Part shown: one piece after another, positions 25,501-38,800 of the stretch
Position numbering within the stretch: position 1 is the stretch's first letter
Layout: every line of letters starts with the position of its first letter
Source of the DNA: Cornus controversa
Lineage: Eukaryota > Streptophyta > Magnoliopsida > Cornales > Cornaceae
Direction: 5' to 3'
Length of the DNA stretch: 64,000 bases
NCBI GenBank assembly: GCA_026545225.1
Contig: CM048845.1
Coordinates: 124,980,533 to 125,044,532, forward strand
The notes under the pieces: model-generated
Seen by the model: the letters and a program-made list of their open reading frames with translations, nothing else
What the model was told of the DNA's origin: nothing
Database searches by the model: none
Program-made: the position numbers and the translations under genes

Positions 25501-28500
25501 ATGAATGTTTCTATCAGTATAACAGAAGCATGCAAACTAGAAGAAAACATTTATTTAAACTAATAATTATAAGATTATAAAACAAGAAGGCTCAGAAGAA
25601 AAGTACATATTGGAAGAGCGTAACAAAATACTCCAACCAATTACCAATTTATATATATATATTTACCAATTTATATATATATATATATATAAATATATGT
25701 GTGTGTGTGTGTGATGTAGCAGAAATAATTTATTAACCACTCGGTCAGCACACGAGAGATAACAAGTCATGCATTCTGTCCAGATATAATTTTAAGCAAA
25801 TTCTAAACATTTACTAGAAAATGTAAAACAATGATTGTAATTCTAAATAGAATGAACAATATACTGAAAAGACAGCTTGATTTCAGAGGAGGCAGTGGAA
25901 CCAGGGTGAACTCCACCTTAAGGGCATCAAGGTCACCTGAGGCTAAGGACCCAGTTGGAAAAGAAAAACCTATTGTAAATGACGTACAAGATTAGCTAGC
26001 AGACCCAGCTACATTAGTTTAAGGAAGAGCAGAAATCCAAGACTAGCAAGAAGGGAGAAAGCCTCAAAGCACAAAGAAACTAAGCCACAAGATGTCACAT
26101 CAAACTTTAACATCAAAGCATGAGGCCAAGGTTAAGGGAACAAGTTGCAAATGTAGTCAACTAAGGGTTCTGGAAAGAACACGAGCATGCATGGTCAAGT
26201 GAAGACTCATCAACAAAGATTGAGAATCAAAACTACCAAAGGACCTTGGTTTTGGTGTCATTAGGAAGCTTAAAATGACGGAGTGCACACTTTGGACAGA
26301 TGATCTCTTGTCAAAATAAAGATAGCACAAAACAAAGTAGATCCAAGAAGAAATCATCAATATGTATAAATGCCATCATCCGCCAAGGCAGAGATTTTTT
26401 TTAATTTTATTGTTCCTTACCACAGGAGCATTGGCCCATATAGTATGATCTCTCCTTCCGAAGGGGAGGTTGAGAGTTCGAGCTCCAAGTGGGGCAATGT
26501 GTGTGTGTGTGTTGCTTGAAGTTCCGGGGAAAAAAATAAATAAATAATTATTGTTCCTTCCAGCAATGGCCACTAACTTGCAATGTCTTCTTGTTCATAA
26601 GTTTCTTTTTTTTCTTTTCTTTTTTTTTTTCAGTAACCTATGGAAGGCCAACATTCGCCATTTTAAGTAGCACTACTAATCAAGGATTAATGTAATTGAT
26701 TTTTTTTTTTTTTGTGAAGCATTACAACAGGGAGCCGCCAACTGACATGGTTTTAGTATTTCTAGAATTCTTTTTAAAGGAAATGCTTGTAGATTGTGGA
26801 TAAAGACATAAATACCAATGTGCACAGGAACATGAGACAAACATAGAAATGTCCTCATTGTCCATTTCAAGTTATTGATAAAAATTACATAGGATAATCC
26901 ACGCCTAGAACTGCATAGGATAATAAAAAGCCCAGAAATATCCCTATAAAATCATTAATTTTTTGTCATAAGAAATAAAGAGAAAAATAACTGCCACCAA
27001 CAAAGCATTTACTGAAATATTGCCATTCTGTTTCTCAATTGATAATGGAACTGCAATTTAATAAATTAGAAATTCAAAAACTCAAATTCAAAGTCGTTGA
27101 TGTGCAATTAGAAGACTTTCCCTTGATTCTCTTATTCCTCGTTTTCATTTTGGTTGAATTACATCAATAAGAATATGCATGTTTGCATCACAGACATAAC
27201 CATACTCAAATTTCTGTCGGATGGATAGCTTTACTAGATATATGCCGATACTGCTATTTTGACAGATCTCAAGATTGTTCCAGACAAAAAAGAATAATTA
27301 GATTATAGTTGCCATTGAATTATACCAATTGAGCCGGGGAAAAGAAAAAACAAGTAATATACATGCACATTTAAATGTAGATATATGCATATGCAAATTA
27401 CAGAGCAATAAATACTTTAATCCCATATTGTCATACAACGTCTATGTATCTGGAACTGTCAAATATTATCTAGAAATATTACACCATTGTTTACCCTACC
27501 TGAACAATTGGTCTGCCCCCATACATAAGTCCAGAAACCTAATCATGACCATGGTAGAGTGTATAAAAATGTGAAAGACTTGAGGCAAGGTACTATGAAC
27601 TCCAGAAGCGTGAATCAGTCATCAAATTTAGAAGTTTGCCCTGGATGCTATTAGGTATATTTTTCATTTCAGTTTCATTAATAATTACAATGATTCAGTA
27701 GAAATAATGCTCGACTTCCTTGTCATCTCTACTCAAGATCTCTAATGTGTGATATAGCATCAAATAGTTCTTACACGCTATTAAGCTATACAAAAAGAAA
27801 TGAGATTCTGATAAAACAAATAAATAAAGAGAAATGGCAATTTTTAAATCTTTCTTGCCTAGTGTTTCTGTATGTTCTAGCCTCTAGCATAATGAGGGTC
27901 TGAACATATGAAACATACATGCCTTTGCATCACACTTCAGAGGTCGGGCATTAAGGCTGAACCTCGAGGCAGTTCCCTTAAGCCATGCCCCAACCTACAC
28001 CACGAGACATGTCTTAAATGGATTATAAAAACTACCAAACATAGGACAGAATATCAATTATTGATCATAAGAACCAAACAAAAGTAGGATGGTGTGGTTC
28101 TGTTTCCAACTCACTGTTTGGATGGAACATTCGGGAAACAAATCGCACTGTTGGTGGCTTATTTGGATAATCCTCAGTGAACTGAAGTGTCAACTTAAAC
28201 GTACCTGGAAGCAGAAAGTAATATTAAGAAATTCTGTCATATATTGAGAGAGATAAAAGCCATATAAATCTGAAACAGTGAAAATTGAAAACAAATGCCA
28301 AAAGAATAACTAAAAGATGGAAGGGGGGAAGTGAAACCATTCTATGTGGTATCATACCGTGCTAATAATTTTGCATCAAAACCCCCAGTTAAAGTGCAAT
28401 ACATGCTACTTGTCTCATGGACATAATACCCTTAATGTGTTGCAAAGAGTCCAAGTACTAACTGTTACCATTGATGTTCAGTGTCATGTGTAAATTACTT

Positions 28501-29253
28501 GTAATTTCACAAAAATGTTCCTTTTAGTAAGCATTGGATACCAATAACATAAAGTTAAAGCTAGTGCAAACATGATAATAGAAAGTGCCACCAAGATGCT
28601 TTAAAAATTATGAAACACTATATGCATCTTGTTATAGAGGCAAAATGCATCCCCGCCATTTGGGGACTAAACAATTGGAGACGCAGGATTAAACCAGTTT
28701 TCGCCATTTGTGGGAGAAAGAGCAATACGATGAGATAAAGAAAAATTTTCAGATGATTGAACTGAAACTTCAACACCAATGTCTAGCTAAATAAAAAATC
28801 TTAAAACAAAACCAATGGCAGCACATACTAAACACATCACAAATAAGAGAAGGTTAATGATCTAAAGCAAATATTAGGTCACCAAACAACATGTACGGAT
28901 TAAGTATATAGTGAACATGTATTAACAAATTCACTATGAACACTGCATGTATAAGCATCCTTTTTAAATAACAACATGAATGCAATAATTGACTCACCTC
29001 CATCCCAAGGAGTGTCATCAGGACTGCAAACCAAGCCAAAAATTGAATCAGTGAAAATTAAATTAAAAAAATGAATAAATGAATACATACATATAGAGAG
29101 AGAGATTTGTGTTTCGTTCGTGACATACCCAAATATGACAGCATTCCAAAGCATAATATTGTTGTCACAGGGCGCGCCGCTAATTCCAGCAGGAGGGTCC
29201 TGCTGTAACCTCTTGAAATCCCTCATCAATCTTTTCCTCGCAGGAGTTGACAT
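22589..29253 (-). CDS. UBC2: RAD6-type E2 ubiquitin-conjugating enzyme
   Basis: Coding exons, high to low: 29253-29129, 29023-28998, 28204-28115, 25329-25241, 22717-22589 (stop TAA); 459 nt, 152 aa, exactly the family length. It starts [20 protein letters not shown], has the HPN motif ([20 protein letters not shown]) with active-site Cys88, and ends [11 protein letters not shown]. This is the plant RAD6 group (Arabidopsis UBC1-3), which acts with RING E3s in histone H2B monoubiquitination and damage tolerance, in nucleus and cytosol. Oddity: residue 29 is Cys (SGAPCDNN), where I know Gln in plant homologues. Introns 3 and 4 are about 2.8 and 2.5 kb and hold transposons. Confidence 0.95.
23142..23978. 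mobile_element. Long-TIR DNA transposon (non-autonomous), copy 2, intact
   Basis: An 837 bp element in the last UBC intron. The left terminus, GACGCTCCACTTTC with AAGTACAAAAGAGTCC and then TTCTTACATTTTTAATGCAAT, is inverted at the right end. The reverse complement there reads GGCACTCCACTCTC, AATTACAAAAGAGTCC and TTCTTACATTTTAATACAAT. The inverted repeats run over roughly 120 bases. I could not fix the exact termini or a target duplication, and no transposase is present. Confidence 0.75.
24708..24843. repeat. 73 bp tandem duplication
   Basis: Two near-identical units containing CCCTCAGCTTAGATGAGTAA and GAACATGGTGACAAGTGACA, separated by a 73-base period, inside UBC intron 4. Confidence 0.85.
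25650..25715. repeat. AT/GT dinucleotide microsatellite
   Basis: Two runs of alternating TA (one about 25 bases) followed by about eight GT units, in UBC intron 3. Confidence 0.85.
26419..26547 (+). mobile_element. tRNA-derived SINE with 12 bp target site duplication
   Basis: Same family as 9996-10099: a related A-box region (TTGGCCCATATAGTATGATC), a B box (GAGTTCGAGCTCC), GT repeats and an A-rich 3' tail. It is flanked by perfect 12 bp repeats TTATTGTTCCTT at 26407-26418 and 26548-26559. It lies in UBC intron 3. Confidence 0.85.
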
Positions 29254-29262
29254 CCTCACCGC

Positions 29263-29523
29263 CTACTCATACCAAAACATAACAAATCAAATTCACTGCT
29301 TCTTTCTTCTTGCCCCAATCAAGACAATATCAGATCAAAGATGAATTATCAATTTCATGTGTTATAACAGTAGTTAACCTAATCAGACGACTAGATCTTT
29401 CACAGCAACCGTGTTCATCAAAGTCAAAATAAATACTAAATACACAAATCAAGTTTATCTTCAAACTACTAGGTTTCTTAAGACATATAGACACACGCAT
29501 ATAGAGAGAGAAATAGAGATTAC
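29263..29523 (-). other. Probable 5' UTR intron of the UBC gene
   Basis: A donor-like GTAATC on the minus strand (from 29523) and an acceptor TATGAGTAG ending at 29263 would remove 261 bases and leave a 9-base leader before the ATG. Leader introns are common in plant ubiquitin-pathway genes. Inferred only from splice signals. Confidence 0.35.
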
Positions 29524-29696
29524 TTATAAGCAGAAGCGGCAAGAATCTCTGTGAGTCTGACGGAATTGGATTGGTCGTTGATGATTAAGCCGTCGGTCAG
29601 TGACTTTTCAGTTCGGATACTCGCTCTGTGTCTCTCTCGCCCTATACAAAATACAGTTTCTGAGTTCGCGTCATATACAAGCTGCCGATGCCGCCG

Positions 29697-29704
29697 CTTA
29701 TATA
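29697..29704 (-). promoter_or_regulatory. Candidate TATA box of the UBC gene
   Basis: TATATAAG on the minus strand, upstream of a GC-richer leader (29530-29690). The spacing fits a start site near 29665. Confidence 0.4.
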
Positions 29705-30023
29705 TTACTATACAGTATATTATTTGTATGGTATAAGTGAACGCCGAATATAGCATGAGCCAGGTCAGACCTGACATGGATGGGAGGGAAGATTTTTTTT
29801 TCCCCGAGCACATCCATTCCTCCCTCCTCAAATGCACAGATAACTTTCAAGTTTCAGCCTACAACGTGTGAGAGGAAGTCTTGCCATTAACCAAATTATT
29901 TTGGGCATGGAATTGAAAACTACGTAAGAAATAGTAGGTTATATTCGCATACCTTTTCATACATGCACTCATTTTTCCAACTTTTTATTTATGAATTAGG
30001 AACACATATCATTTTATTTTTTA

Positions 30024-30375
30024 TATAATTAAACTAATATTTTTTTTAAACAATGCCGAAAAAATGAAGGTTTTTTTTTTAAAAATTTTGCTTAGCCACA
30101 AAATGATAATAGAACAATAATATTTTATACATAATTAAATTAATATTTTTATAAATATATATATATATAAAAAGAATAAAATTTCTATTGTTGAAAATAT
30201 TAAGAAATTAAGTAATGTCAAATGTTTTTTTTAACAATGAAGATTTTTTTTTATTTCGCCAAAAAAAACAAGAAAATAATAAACAAGAATATTTTATTTT
30301 ATAATTAAATTAATATTTTTAAAAATATATATAAAAGAATAAAAATGTTATTGTTGAAAATATTAAGAAATTATA
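30024..30375. repeat. Degenerate tandem AT-rich repeat
   Basis: Three diverged units each contain ATAATTAAATTAATATTT (starting near 30025, 30131 and 30301). The last two also share TGTTGAAAATATTAAGAAAT; the period between them is 170 bases. Confidence 0.75.
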
Positions 30376-30740
30376 TAGAAAGGTAAAATTGAAACTTAAA
30401 ATGTGTTTTTAATTCAGAATGGTTGATTTGCACATTTTTAAAATTATAAGAGTGCAAAGTGAATATAAAAAGAATTTTTTTACATATTTTTTAATCTAGA
30501 GGGAGGTTTTATGCACTTTATTTTAATAATAGAGTGCATTTAACAAAAGAAATTTACTAATATTGCTTCCCAAATATTATCATAGTAAATTGGTAAATAT
30601 AAATTCTATTTTGATGGAGTTTATAACCCAATTTTTTTAAATGCAAGGTTGAAAATGACAACACTGGTGATAGATTTGGAGATTCTTTGTCAAGACTCAA
30701 GACCCTTTATAAGGTTAATGCATAAAAATGTTTTTTTTTT

Positions 30741-30902
30741 CTAAATATTTATTTATTCTTTTTTTTTCTTATAGCTTATGTCATAGAAGGTGAGTTTGCA
30801 TTATGTAAACCTATTTATTTATTCTTTTTTTTCTAAATATTTATTTATTCTTTTTTTTTCTTATAGCTTATGTCATAGAAGGTGAATTTGCATTATGTAA
30901 AC
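30741..30902. repeat. 92 bp tandem duplication
   Basis: Units starting at 30741 and 30833 share CTAAATATTTATTTATTC, TTCTTATAGCTTATGTCATA and GAAGGTGA[G/A]TTTGCATTA with almost no divergence. Confidence 0.85.
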
Positions 30903-31220
30903 TTATGATACACAGGTGCATGCACGAGACACGAGTATAACACATGCTGATATTACAAATTTCAAAATATATATATAAAAAAAACATTCATCCAATAGAA
31001 AACAACAAGATAAAAATATTATATATTATTCTATTCTTCAAAAAATAATTTTCATCCAAAGTAATCATGAAGTAATATTTATTTATTTATTTATTGAAAA
31101 CGATGAACTTTTTCAATCCGGTCACCTTTAGTACACTATGCTTTAAGATAAATTTCGATTATATGCAATCACTCACAAACCATGTATCATTTAAATATTT
31201 GTGTCATTTAAATTGGGAAA

Positions 31221-31955
31221 AAGTGCAAAAAAAAATATAAAAAATCCTAAGTTATTACACTTTTGCAAATAACCTCTGAACTACAAATTGATCTTTTGAA
31301 CTAATAATTTGTTGCAATTAAGGGCATTCTCATTACAAAAGACAATATTATCCATTCTTATTAAATGTATCTTTTCTTATTAAATTATCTTTATTATCTT
31401 TTCTCTTATCTAATTATTAATTATACCATTTACATTAATTTTATTATTTGTATCAATTTATCATAACAATGAAAAAAAATACAAAGTTGTAACTACCACC
31501 AAATTTAGCCATTTTCTAAAATGATTAACTTATTATTAAAACTTTACTATATTATTATAAATTTACTATGTATAATAAAACTTATTATACCTAGTTTAAA
31601 CTTTTTTTCGTACAAAAAAATCCCTTATTTTTCATACAATATATTAATGAAAATTAAGAAATTATTTAAATAAAAAATAACTTCTTTTAAATACAGTATA
31701 TTCGTGAAAAATTAAGAAATTGCTTAAATTTTTAAAAAAAAATCTACTTAAGAATTTTATTAAAATAATTAATTTCAATAATTAAAGGTAAATTTGATGA
31801 AAAATATGTCACCAAAATAGTAAAGGGCATTATAATCATTTAATAAAAAATAGCCATCACATGACAGGCATAGGGACATTTTGCAACAAAATATGATAGT
31901 TTAGAGAGTATTGTGCACAAAATATAGTTTAAGGGGTTATTTGTAAATTTGGACA
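31221..31955. mobile_element. Inverted-repeat element (MITE-like)
   Basis: The left side has CAAATAACCTCTGAACTAC; the reverse complement of the right side has CAAATAACCCCTTAAACTA, about 700 bases apart. Termini and target duplication are not resolved. Confidence 0.45.
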
Positions 31956-33535
31956 TACATCAAGTTTTTTTTTTTTTACTTACTCTTTAAATATGGGTAT
32001 TTTTACATTCGATTTGATATGCGTTGATTTGTTGTCTACTTTATATTACTTTGTTATTAATTCATAATATGTTTCACATTTTCATTAAAACTATTTTTTT
32101 AAAAATTATTACAAAACTACCCCACTTCTATAGTGTCCCCGGGTGTTCACGGTGTATCCCATCCATGTTAAATCAATAAAGAAAAAAATTAAACTTTAAA
32201 ACATTTCTGTTATTCAAGTATTAATCCTAGAGGGAAGGTGAATAGGATTTTTGACAAATAATGAAATTTTAATCCAAATTAAAAAAATATATATGCAAGA
32301 CAATATAAATGGATAATTTAAATTATGCAAGATAGCTAAACATACACTCCAATAAGCACAATTTAAATGAGATAAGAAAAGAGAGATTAAAACGCAAATG
32401 ATATAAGGATATAACGTGGTTCAGATTCCCCTACTCCACAACTCAAGATCCCTCTTGAGATTTTTTCAAACCCAGTGTTGCTCCTCCTTGTCGGTGGAGA
32501 GCTAACATTTGCAATAGAGCACATAAGCTCCTTCTTGCTAGCTTCTTCACTTAGGTTTCTAGGGTTGAACCAACCATTTACAAATGATATAGAGGATATT
32601 TGTAGTACAAATGATATCTCTCAAAGATTGATACACAATTTCAAGCTCACAAGACTATAGTTAATGTAGACTCGCAAGATTAAAGCACAAGTATATTGAA
32701 TGAAGATAAATGAGAGTTGATTGCAATGAATCGCTCAATAAATACTCAAAAATGTGCTCGGTGGTTCATAAACGTGGAGCATACATTCATATACAGTGCA
32801 TTTCAAAAATATGGTGGTTGAATGGCAGTTGGGAAGCATTTAATGCAAAACTAGCTGTTTATTTTTTAATCCAATAATTTCCAAACATCTTAAACTTTTT
32901 ACAGATGTCTGCAAATAGGCTTCGAGACGTCCATCTGAAACATCATTTCAGGTGCCTGAAACTTGTTCAAGCTTTAAAAAGAATTGTCTCAAAAAGGCTC
33001 TGTCAGTTACAAATGTCTGGAACTAGTTAGAGACACCTCAAAATTCACTTAACATTAGAAAAAGAAACTTTAAAGTGCTAGTCAAGGCTTCGAGACCTAA
33101 TTCTTTGTGAATTGAAAATTAATAATCGAGACCTAATTCTAATTGTTTAATGACTAATGCGTGATATGAATGAAGTGCATTATGGTTAATACAGATTTTA
33201 AGCTTCAAGCATGTTATTCAACAATCACTTTAACATTTGAATCCTAACTTTCGCTATACTATACTATCCCATATGTTTTTATTTGGCATGTATATTTAAG
33301 CTTTGAGGTTTCAACTTCAATGTCATGAAACTCATCTCTTCAGTGTTATCTTTCTCATGATTTCATAATGTGACTACTTTTTTGAATCTAGAAAATCATT
33401 CTAAACAAATACTTAATTAAGATATTAGTATATAACATCATTAATGGTTTGTAATAATCAAAATTACTAGATTGCCTTTAAATTGAAATCTTTTAGGTCA
33501 ATAATTTTCATTGTATTAGAAACATGTCTGTTGCT

Positions 33536-33775
33536 AGGAGTGCATACAATTCGGTTCCTTAGGATTCCGGGTGGAACCGGAACCAATCCTAGCATTTCCT
33601 TAATTTTAAAACTAGAATTACAACCGTTGGGATATGGAACCGAACCAAACTATAGTGAATGGTTTGGTTTAGTTCAATTTCAAACCACGGTTATTTTGAA
33701 TAATTATTTATTTCTTTTTAAAAAAAGGATTCAATTTTTATTGAACACTTGGAACCAAGTTTAGTCAACTTTCAG
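33536..33775. repeat. GAACCG-rich dispersed repeat, copy 1
   Basis: Starts near AGGAGTGCATACAATTCGG and carries GGTGGAACCGGAACC and GGAACCGAACC. The family recurs at 34130-34335, 34985-35140 and 52480-52806. Non-coding. Confidence 0.55.
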
Positions 33776-34984
33776 TTTATGTGCATTTGCGTGTTAAAAA
33801 AAAAAACTTCACATCGATTCAAAGTAGATGATGTATATTATATATACTATGTTACTCTTTAGAATTATCCAATACACATTCTAAACGATTGCATTCATAT
33901 GTTAGGGTTAGTCTCAATTCAAATGGGTTGCCTTAAAAAAAAAAGAAACAAAGGAAAAAAACCTAACTCAAATTTAAGATGGAACTGGCACTCACTGTCA
34001 TTCCAGGTTGTGAATAGTACTAATATCTTATGAGACTTTGAGAGTCAAATTAATATCATTGTCAATTAGCGCAACTCAGATGTTGGTATAAATTAATGTA
34101 CGTGTATGTGTGAAATATGAACAAATATTGAGCTTAATCCCCAAGTTTTAAATATGAAATAATGAAACTGAACCATTTCTATATTATATATATAATATAT
34201 AATTTACAACGGTTTCAGTTTTAAGAAATCGTTCCCAATGGTTCGGTCCAGTTTTAATAAATTTTGAACTGAAATTATTGAAAATGTTTCCTAAAATTTA
34301 GAATTAAAACTATAACAACAGTGAACAGTTTAGTTCAATTACAATTTTTTAAAATTATGATTTCACAAATTTTTTGTGCACCCCACCAATTATATATCAT
34401 GTGCGTACAGAAAATGCATTCAACATGGCCATGGAACTCCCTAGAGCAGGGTTGATGCTTCCTAGATACAAAACTACAAATCGGTTGCATTAAGAATTTT
34501 TTTAATAGATCTGCATAATATCATTGGACCATTTAGAATTTTAGATTGATATCATTTGTTGATCATTTTATCTAAACATTTAAATTTCAATGGCAATATT
34601 AATTGATATAATATTTTTATTTAACGATAATCTCATTTTTTTTTTAAATATTTTTATCTTGATAAAAAACTTCCTCAATCTTCTTGGGAGACCACATATC
34701 TGGACAATTTTTTAGTATCTTCGTGTTTTAGTCAATTTTCACAGTCAGATTTCTGATTTTACCTGTCTAACACTACTCATAACTAAAGATAAATGAAATC
34801 AATACTTATAAGATTTTTTTATAAACATAAAATAAAATTCCTTATATACTAGTATATTTATTTCTCGCAAACAGGTCTCATAATATTCTTATGACTATAC
34901 TCTTCTCACATTTTGTTTTGAAACATGGTCATTGGCACTTAAAAAAATAATAATAATAATAATAAACACACATGCAGTCCTTGT

Positions 34985-35140
34985 AACTAGGGGTGCTCAA
35001 AGAGAACCGTAAGAAATCGTAACTGTATTGAATCGAATTGTTCATTACAATTTTGATTACAGTTTCAAATTTAAGAACCGTTCACTACGGTTCCGATTCC
35101 AAGTCAAGGAATTGGAACAGAACTGTTAAAAAATATATAT
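34985..35140. repeat. GAACCG-rich dispersed repeat, further copy
   Basis: Begins CTAGGGGTGCTCAAAGAGAA and carries GTTCACTACGGTTCCGATTC, shared with 52500-52560 (ACTACGATTCCGATTCCAAG). Confidence 0.55.
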
Positions 35141-35735
35141 ATAACATATAAATGAATAATAATAGTTTCTAAGTTATAGCGTTCTATATAAATATATATA
35201 TATAAAGTATAAAATATATAGTATACAGATAAATACATTTAACTTATAATTCTAATGCTCTATATATTTATATAATATAAGATACATAAATAAATAGTAA
35301 TAATTTATAATCTATTATTATAACTAGAGTTGCACAAATATGAATCTCGTGACTGTTTGAAAAAAAAAATTGACAAAAATCATTAAAAAATGAAAATCGC
35401 AAAGATATGGAATCGAATTGAACTTAACGCTTCTAATTCCAAAATTAAGAAATTATTAGAAACAATTTTGATTTCGTTTACTGTACCGTCTGCACTATTA
35501 GTTGTAGCTTCGTCTTAGGGCTTTAGCGGTTTAGGTTTACAGTTTACTTTAGAAGAGGGGGGAGACTGAAAAAAAAAAAGGAAGTAAATAGTAGTATGAA
35601 ATAAGAAATATTTATTTATTAATTTCTTAATTCACAAAAAACTTATTTCCAGAGGCACTGTTCATCAAAAATCAAACAAGCCCTACAGAATACACAACAT
35701 CTCCGCAGACGCTCAAGATCAAATCTCTACACAAC

Positions 35736-35825
35736 ATGGGATTCCGTTCCTCGAACCTTTCTTTCCAAAACTTCAACAATGTATCCATGCCGCGTAACAA
35801 GTCCTCAAAATCTCTGTCTGCTTAG
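35736..35825 (+). CDS. Upstream ORF in the GUF1 leader (29 codons)
   Basis: ATG at 35736 to TAG at 35823-35825, ending 21 bases before the main ATG. The peptide begins MGFRSSNLSFQNFNN and contains KSSKSLSA. It loosely repeats the start of the main protein ([18 protein letters not shown]), as does the underlying DNA (AAGTCCTCAAAATCTCTGTC against AAATCATCAAAGTATCTGTC). It may be a diverged duplication of the presequence start. Whether it lies in the transcript is unproven. Confidence 0.45.
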   Translation: MGFRSSNLSFQNFNNVSMPRNKSSKSLSA

Positions 35826-35846
35826 GTTTTACTCATAAACCCCCAC

Positions 35847-38800
35847 ATGGGTTTTTTCAATCGGACCTCAAAGGCTCTCAAATCATCAAAGTATCTGTCT
35901 TTACTGTATGCCTCCTCTAAATCTAGTCCATTTTCTGCGATATTTAGAGCTAACCCCATTGAGAGTAGACTAAGTTGGTCCCAATTCGTTTTGAGTCACC
36001 GTGCATTTTGTTCCAATTCTCGCCAAAACAGCAGAGACAATGCCATAGACTTAAGCCAGTACCCAACCGAAAGGATTCGGAACTTTTCGATCATTGCCCA
36101 TGTTGATCACGGCAAGTCTACACTCGCTGATAGGCTCCTAGAGCTCACTGGGACTATCAAGAGAGGCCATGGTCAGCCCCAGTACCTAGATAAATTGCAG
36201 GTATGAAGAAATATTATTATTGTTGTGGTTGTTGCTGAGGTAATGTAATGGTTTGGAATAGTAAGATTGCTGAGTTCATTTACAACTAAAATTTAATTCT
36301 GGAATAGATGTTTATTAGTACAATTAGTAGTGCTTTAATATTGCACGGGACTTGAAAAATCTTCGCACTTCAATCTGTAAGTAATTTTTTTTTTTCAGTC
36401 AATAGAAATAGAAAAAAAGGGAGGGAGAGAAATGAGAAAATTAAAACCCGTTAACAAGAAAATGGGATATATAATGAATACCTTGGGTGCCTTTTCATGC
36501 GAATCATGCGCTATAGGAAGTTAGCCTGTGAGTTCCTATTCTTTTTCCTGATTATCAAGATAATTATTCACTTTGTCCATACTTCATCGAGTTAAAGCTT
36601 TTGAAGAGAATCTATAAACTACATTTGGGGTGTACTTTTGACTTTTAGGTTTACTCCCCCATTCTTCAATATTATGTGAGGTCAAAATGCAATTTTGCTA
36701 CTTTTATTAATTTAACAACGTTGAAGCCTGCTATTTGATAGTTTTTGATCTTTTTCCATTTCCACTACGCACATACATGCAAACAGCTATTGACATCTGA
36801 AGCACAAGTGTACCTTGCTCGTGTGTATATGCATTTTTTATTCTAGCACCTTGTACTTTTCTTAAACGTTACAGTGGGATCTATTTACATTCTAACCACG
36901 GTCTATATTCGTTTCAGTAATGAGCATGGAAACTTTTTGAAAGTAATGCCATGGATCTCATTACACTGCACGGATTATCATATTAGATTTCTGTAGACAC
37001 GCATACTTTATCTGAAGACAGGACCAATATTGGACAAAGATGATCCAAAATTCAATTGCAATTCTGTTACTTGAATTCCGATAGTCAGTAAACTCTATAT
37101 CAGCTGCATATCTTTGAGGATAGCGAGGGAGTAGCAAGGGGCGTGTATCCTACACTCAATTTGACATACAAAATTTAGCCAAAAAGGGATGAGTGAAGAG
37201 AACTTTCAATCCTCCCTACTATGTTAGAAAAATAAGCTTGGAACCACTTTTAATTTGACCACTGATTCACATCTCTTTCCATGGATCATTGAAATCGGGA
37301 AACCGCATTAGCTCTGTTATTAACAATGAGAATCATTAGTTTAATATGGAATTGACATTGAATACAACCCGGTCTTTCCATTCTTAGCTCACCATCGTGG
37401 CAAATTAGAATCTATTTAACATTTCACTTGAGGTAATGTGGCCTCTAAGGCTATACCTGAATTTTGTACTTTACTAATATATACCTTTTTCTTAATTTAT
37501 TTTTCTGCTGAGTCTTATTTTTAACACCTTACTTATGCCTTCTTTTATAAAATAAATTTTAATATTCTTAGGTTGAGAGAGAAAGGGGAATAACTGTTAA
37601 AGCTCAAACAGCAACTATGTTCCACAGGCACAAGTTTCAGGATCCTGACATTACTGACGCACAAGAACCGGATTTTTTTTTGCTAAACTTAATTGACACT
37701 CCTGGTCATGTGGATTTTAGCTATGAAGTATCAAGATCCCTAGCAGCTTGTCAGGGTGCTCTTCTGGTTGTTGATGCTGCCCAAGGCGTTCAGGCACAAA
37801 CTGTTGCTAATTTTTATCTTGCTTTTGAGTCTAACCTAACCATAATCCCTGTCATAAACAAAATTGACCAGCCAACTGCTGATCCAGATCGCGTCAAAGC
37901 TCAGCTAAAATCCATGTTTGACCTTGACCCAAGCGATGCACTTTTAACATCTGCCAAAACAGGTCAAGGTCTTGAGCAGGTCCTTCCTGCTGTCATAGAG
38001 CAGATACCTCCCCCTCCTGGAAATTGTAATTCACCTTTGCGTATGTTTTTGTTGGATTCTTATTATGATGAATACAAGGGAGTAATCTGCCACGTGGCAG
38101 TTATTGATGGTGCTTTACGCAAGGGGGAGAAGATTTCATCTGCAGCAACTGGTCAAGCTTACGAAGTTCTGGATGTTGGGATCATGCATCCAGAACTCAC
38201 TCCGACTGGAATCCTTTTAACTGGACAAGTGGGATATGTTGTGACTGGCATGCGTACAACCAAAGAGGCACGTGTTGGAGATACTCTATATCATAGCCGA
38301 AGTGTCGTAGAGCCCCTTCCAGGTACTTTCATCAAACTCTAATCCATCATCAGATAGTTATTTTTGCATCTGTACACTCATCAGAACACTAGGAAAGTCC
38401 GTGGTCATCTTTTGACTGCCATGGTAACTGATAAGGAAATATAGATAATTAAATATATAAATTCATATTCAAAGAAAACCCGCATACTATGTAGGTGTCT
38501 ATGCTTTCTTTCTTTTAATGCATCTTTTCCATTAGGTCATTGTAACTAATTGTATGTTGAAGTGAAGAAAGATTTCTGCATGAATTACTGAAAAAGAAAA
38601 AGATTTGTGCATTGAATTGGACTATTCTAATTTATTTTCAACAAGAGTTTCTAATTTCTATCAATTATATATTTTGATGTTGCCTAGAAAAACTGTAAAT
38701 CTAGCATTTCATGGTCCTAATACCTACCTTTGTATGTATGTGTTCTTTTCATATTTTTGAACATTTCAGGTTTCAAGCCTGCAAAACATATGGTGTTTTC

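Larger units (their letters stand above)
29840..35735. other. Six-kilobase intergenic region of decayed repeats
   Basis: No gene is recognised. Contents visible: degenerate tandem AT-rich repeats (30024-30375), a 92 bp tandem duplication (30741-30902), an inverted-repeat element (31221-31955), and a non-coding repeat-like block around 32200-32800 containing AACGTGGTTCAGATTCCCC. Several copies of a GAACCG-rich repeat lie at 33536-33775, 34130-34335 and 34985-35140. Confidence 0.6.
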
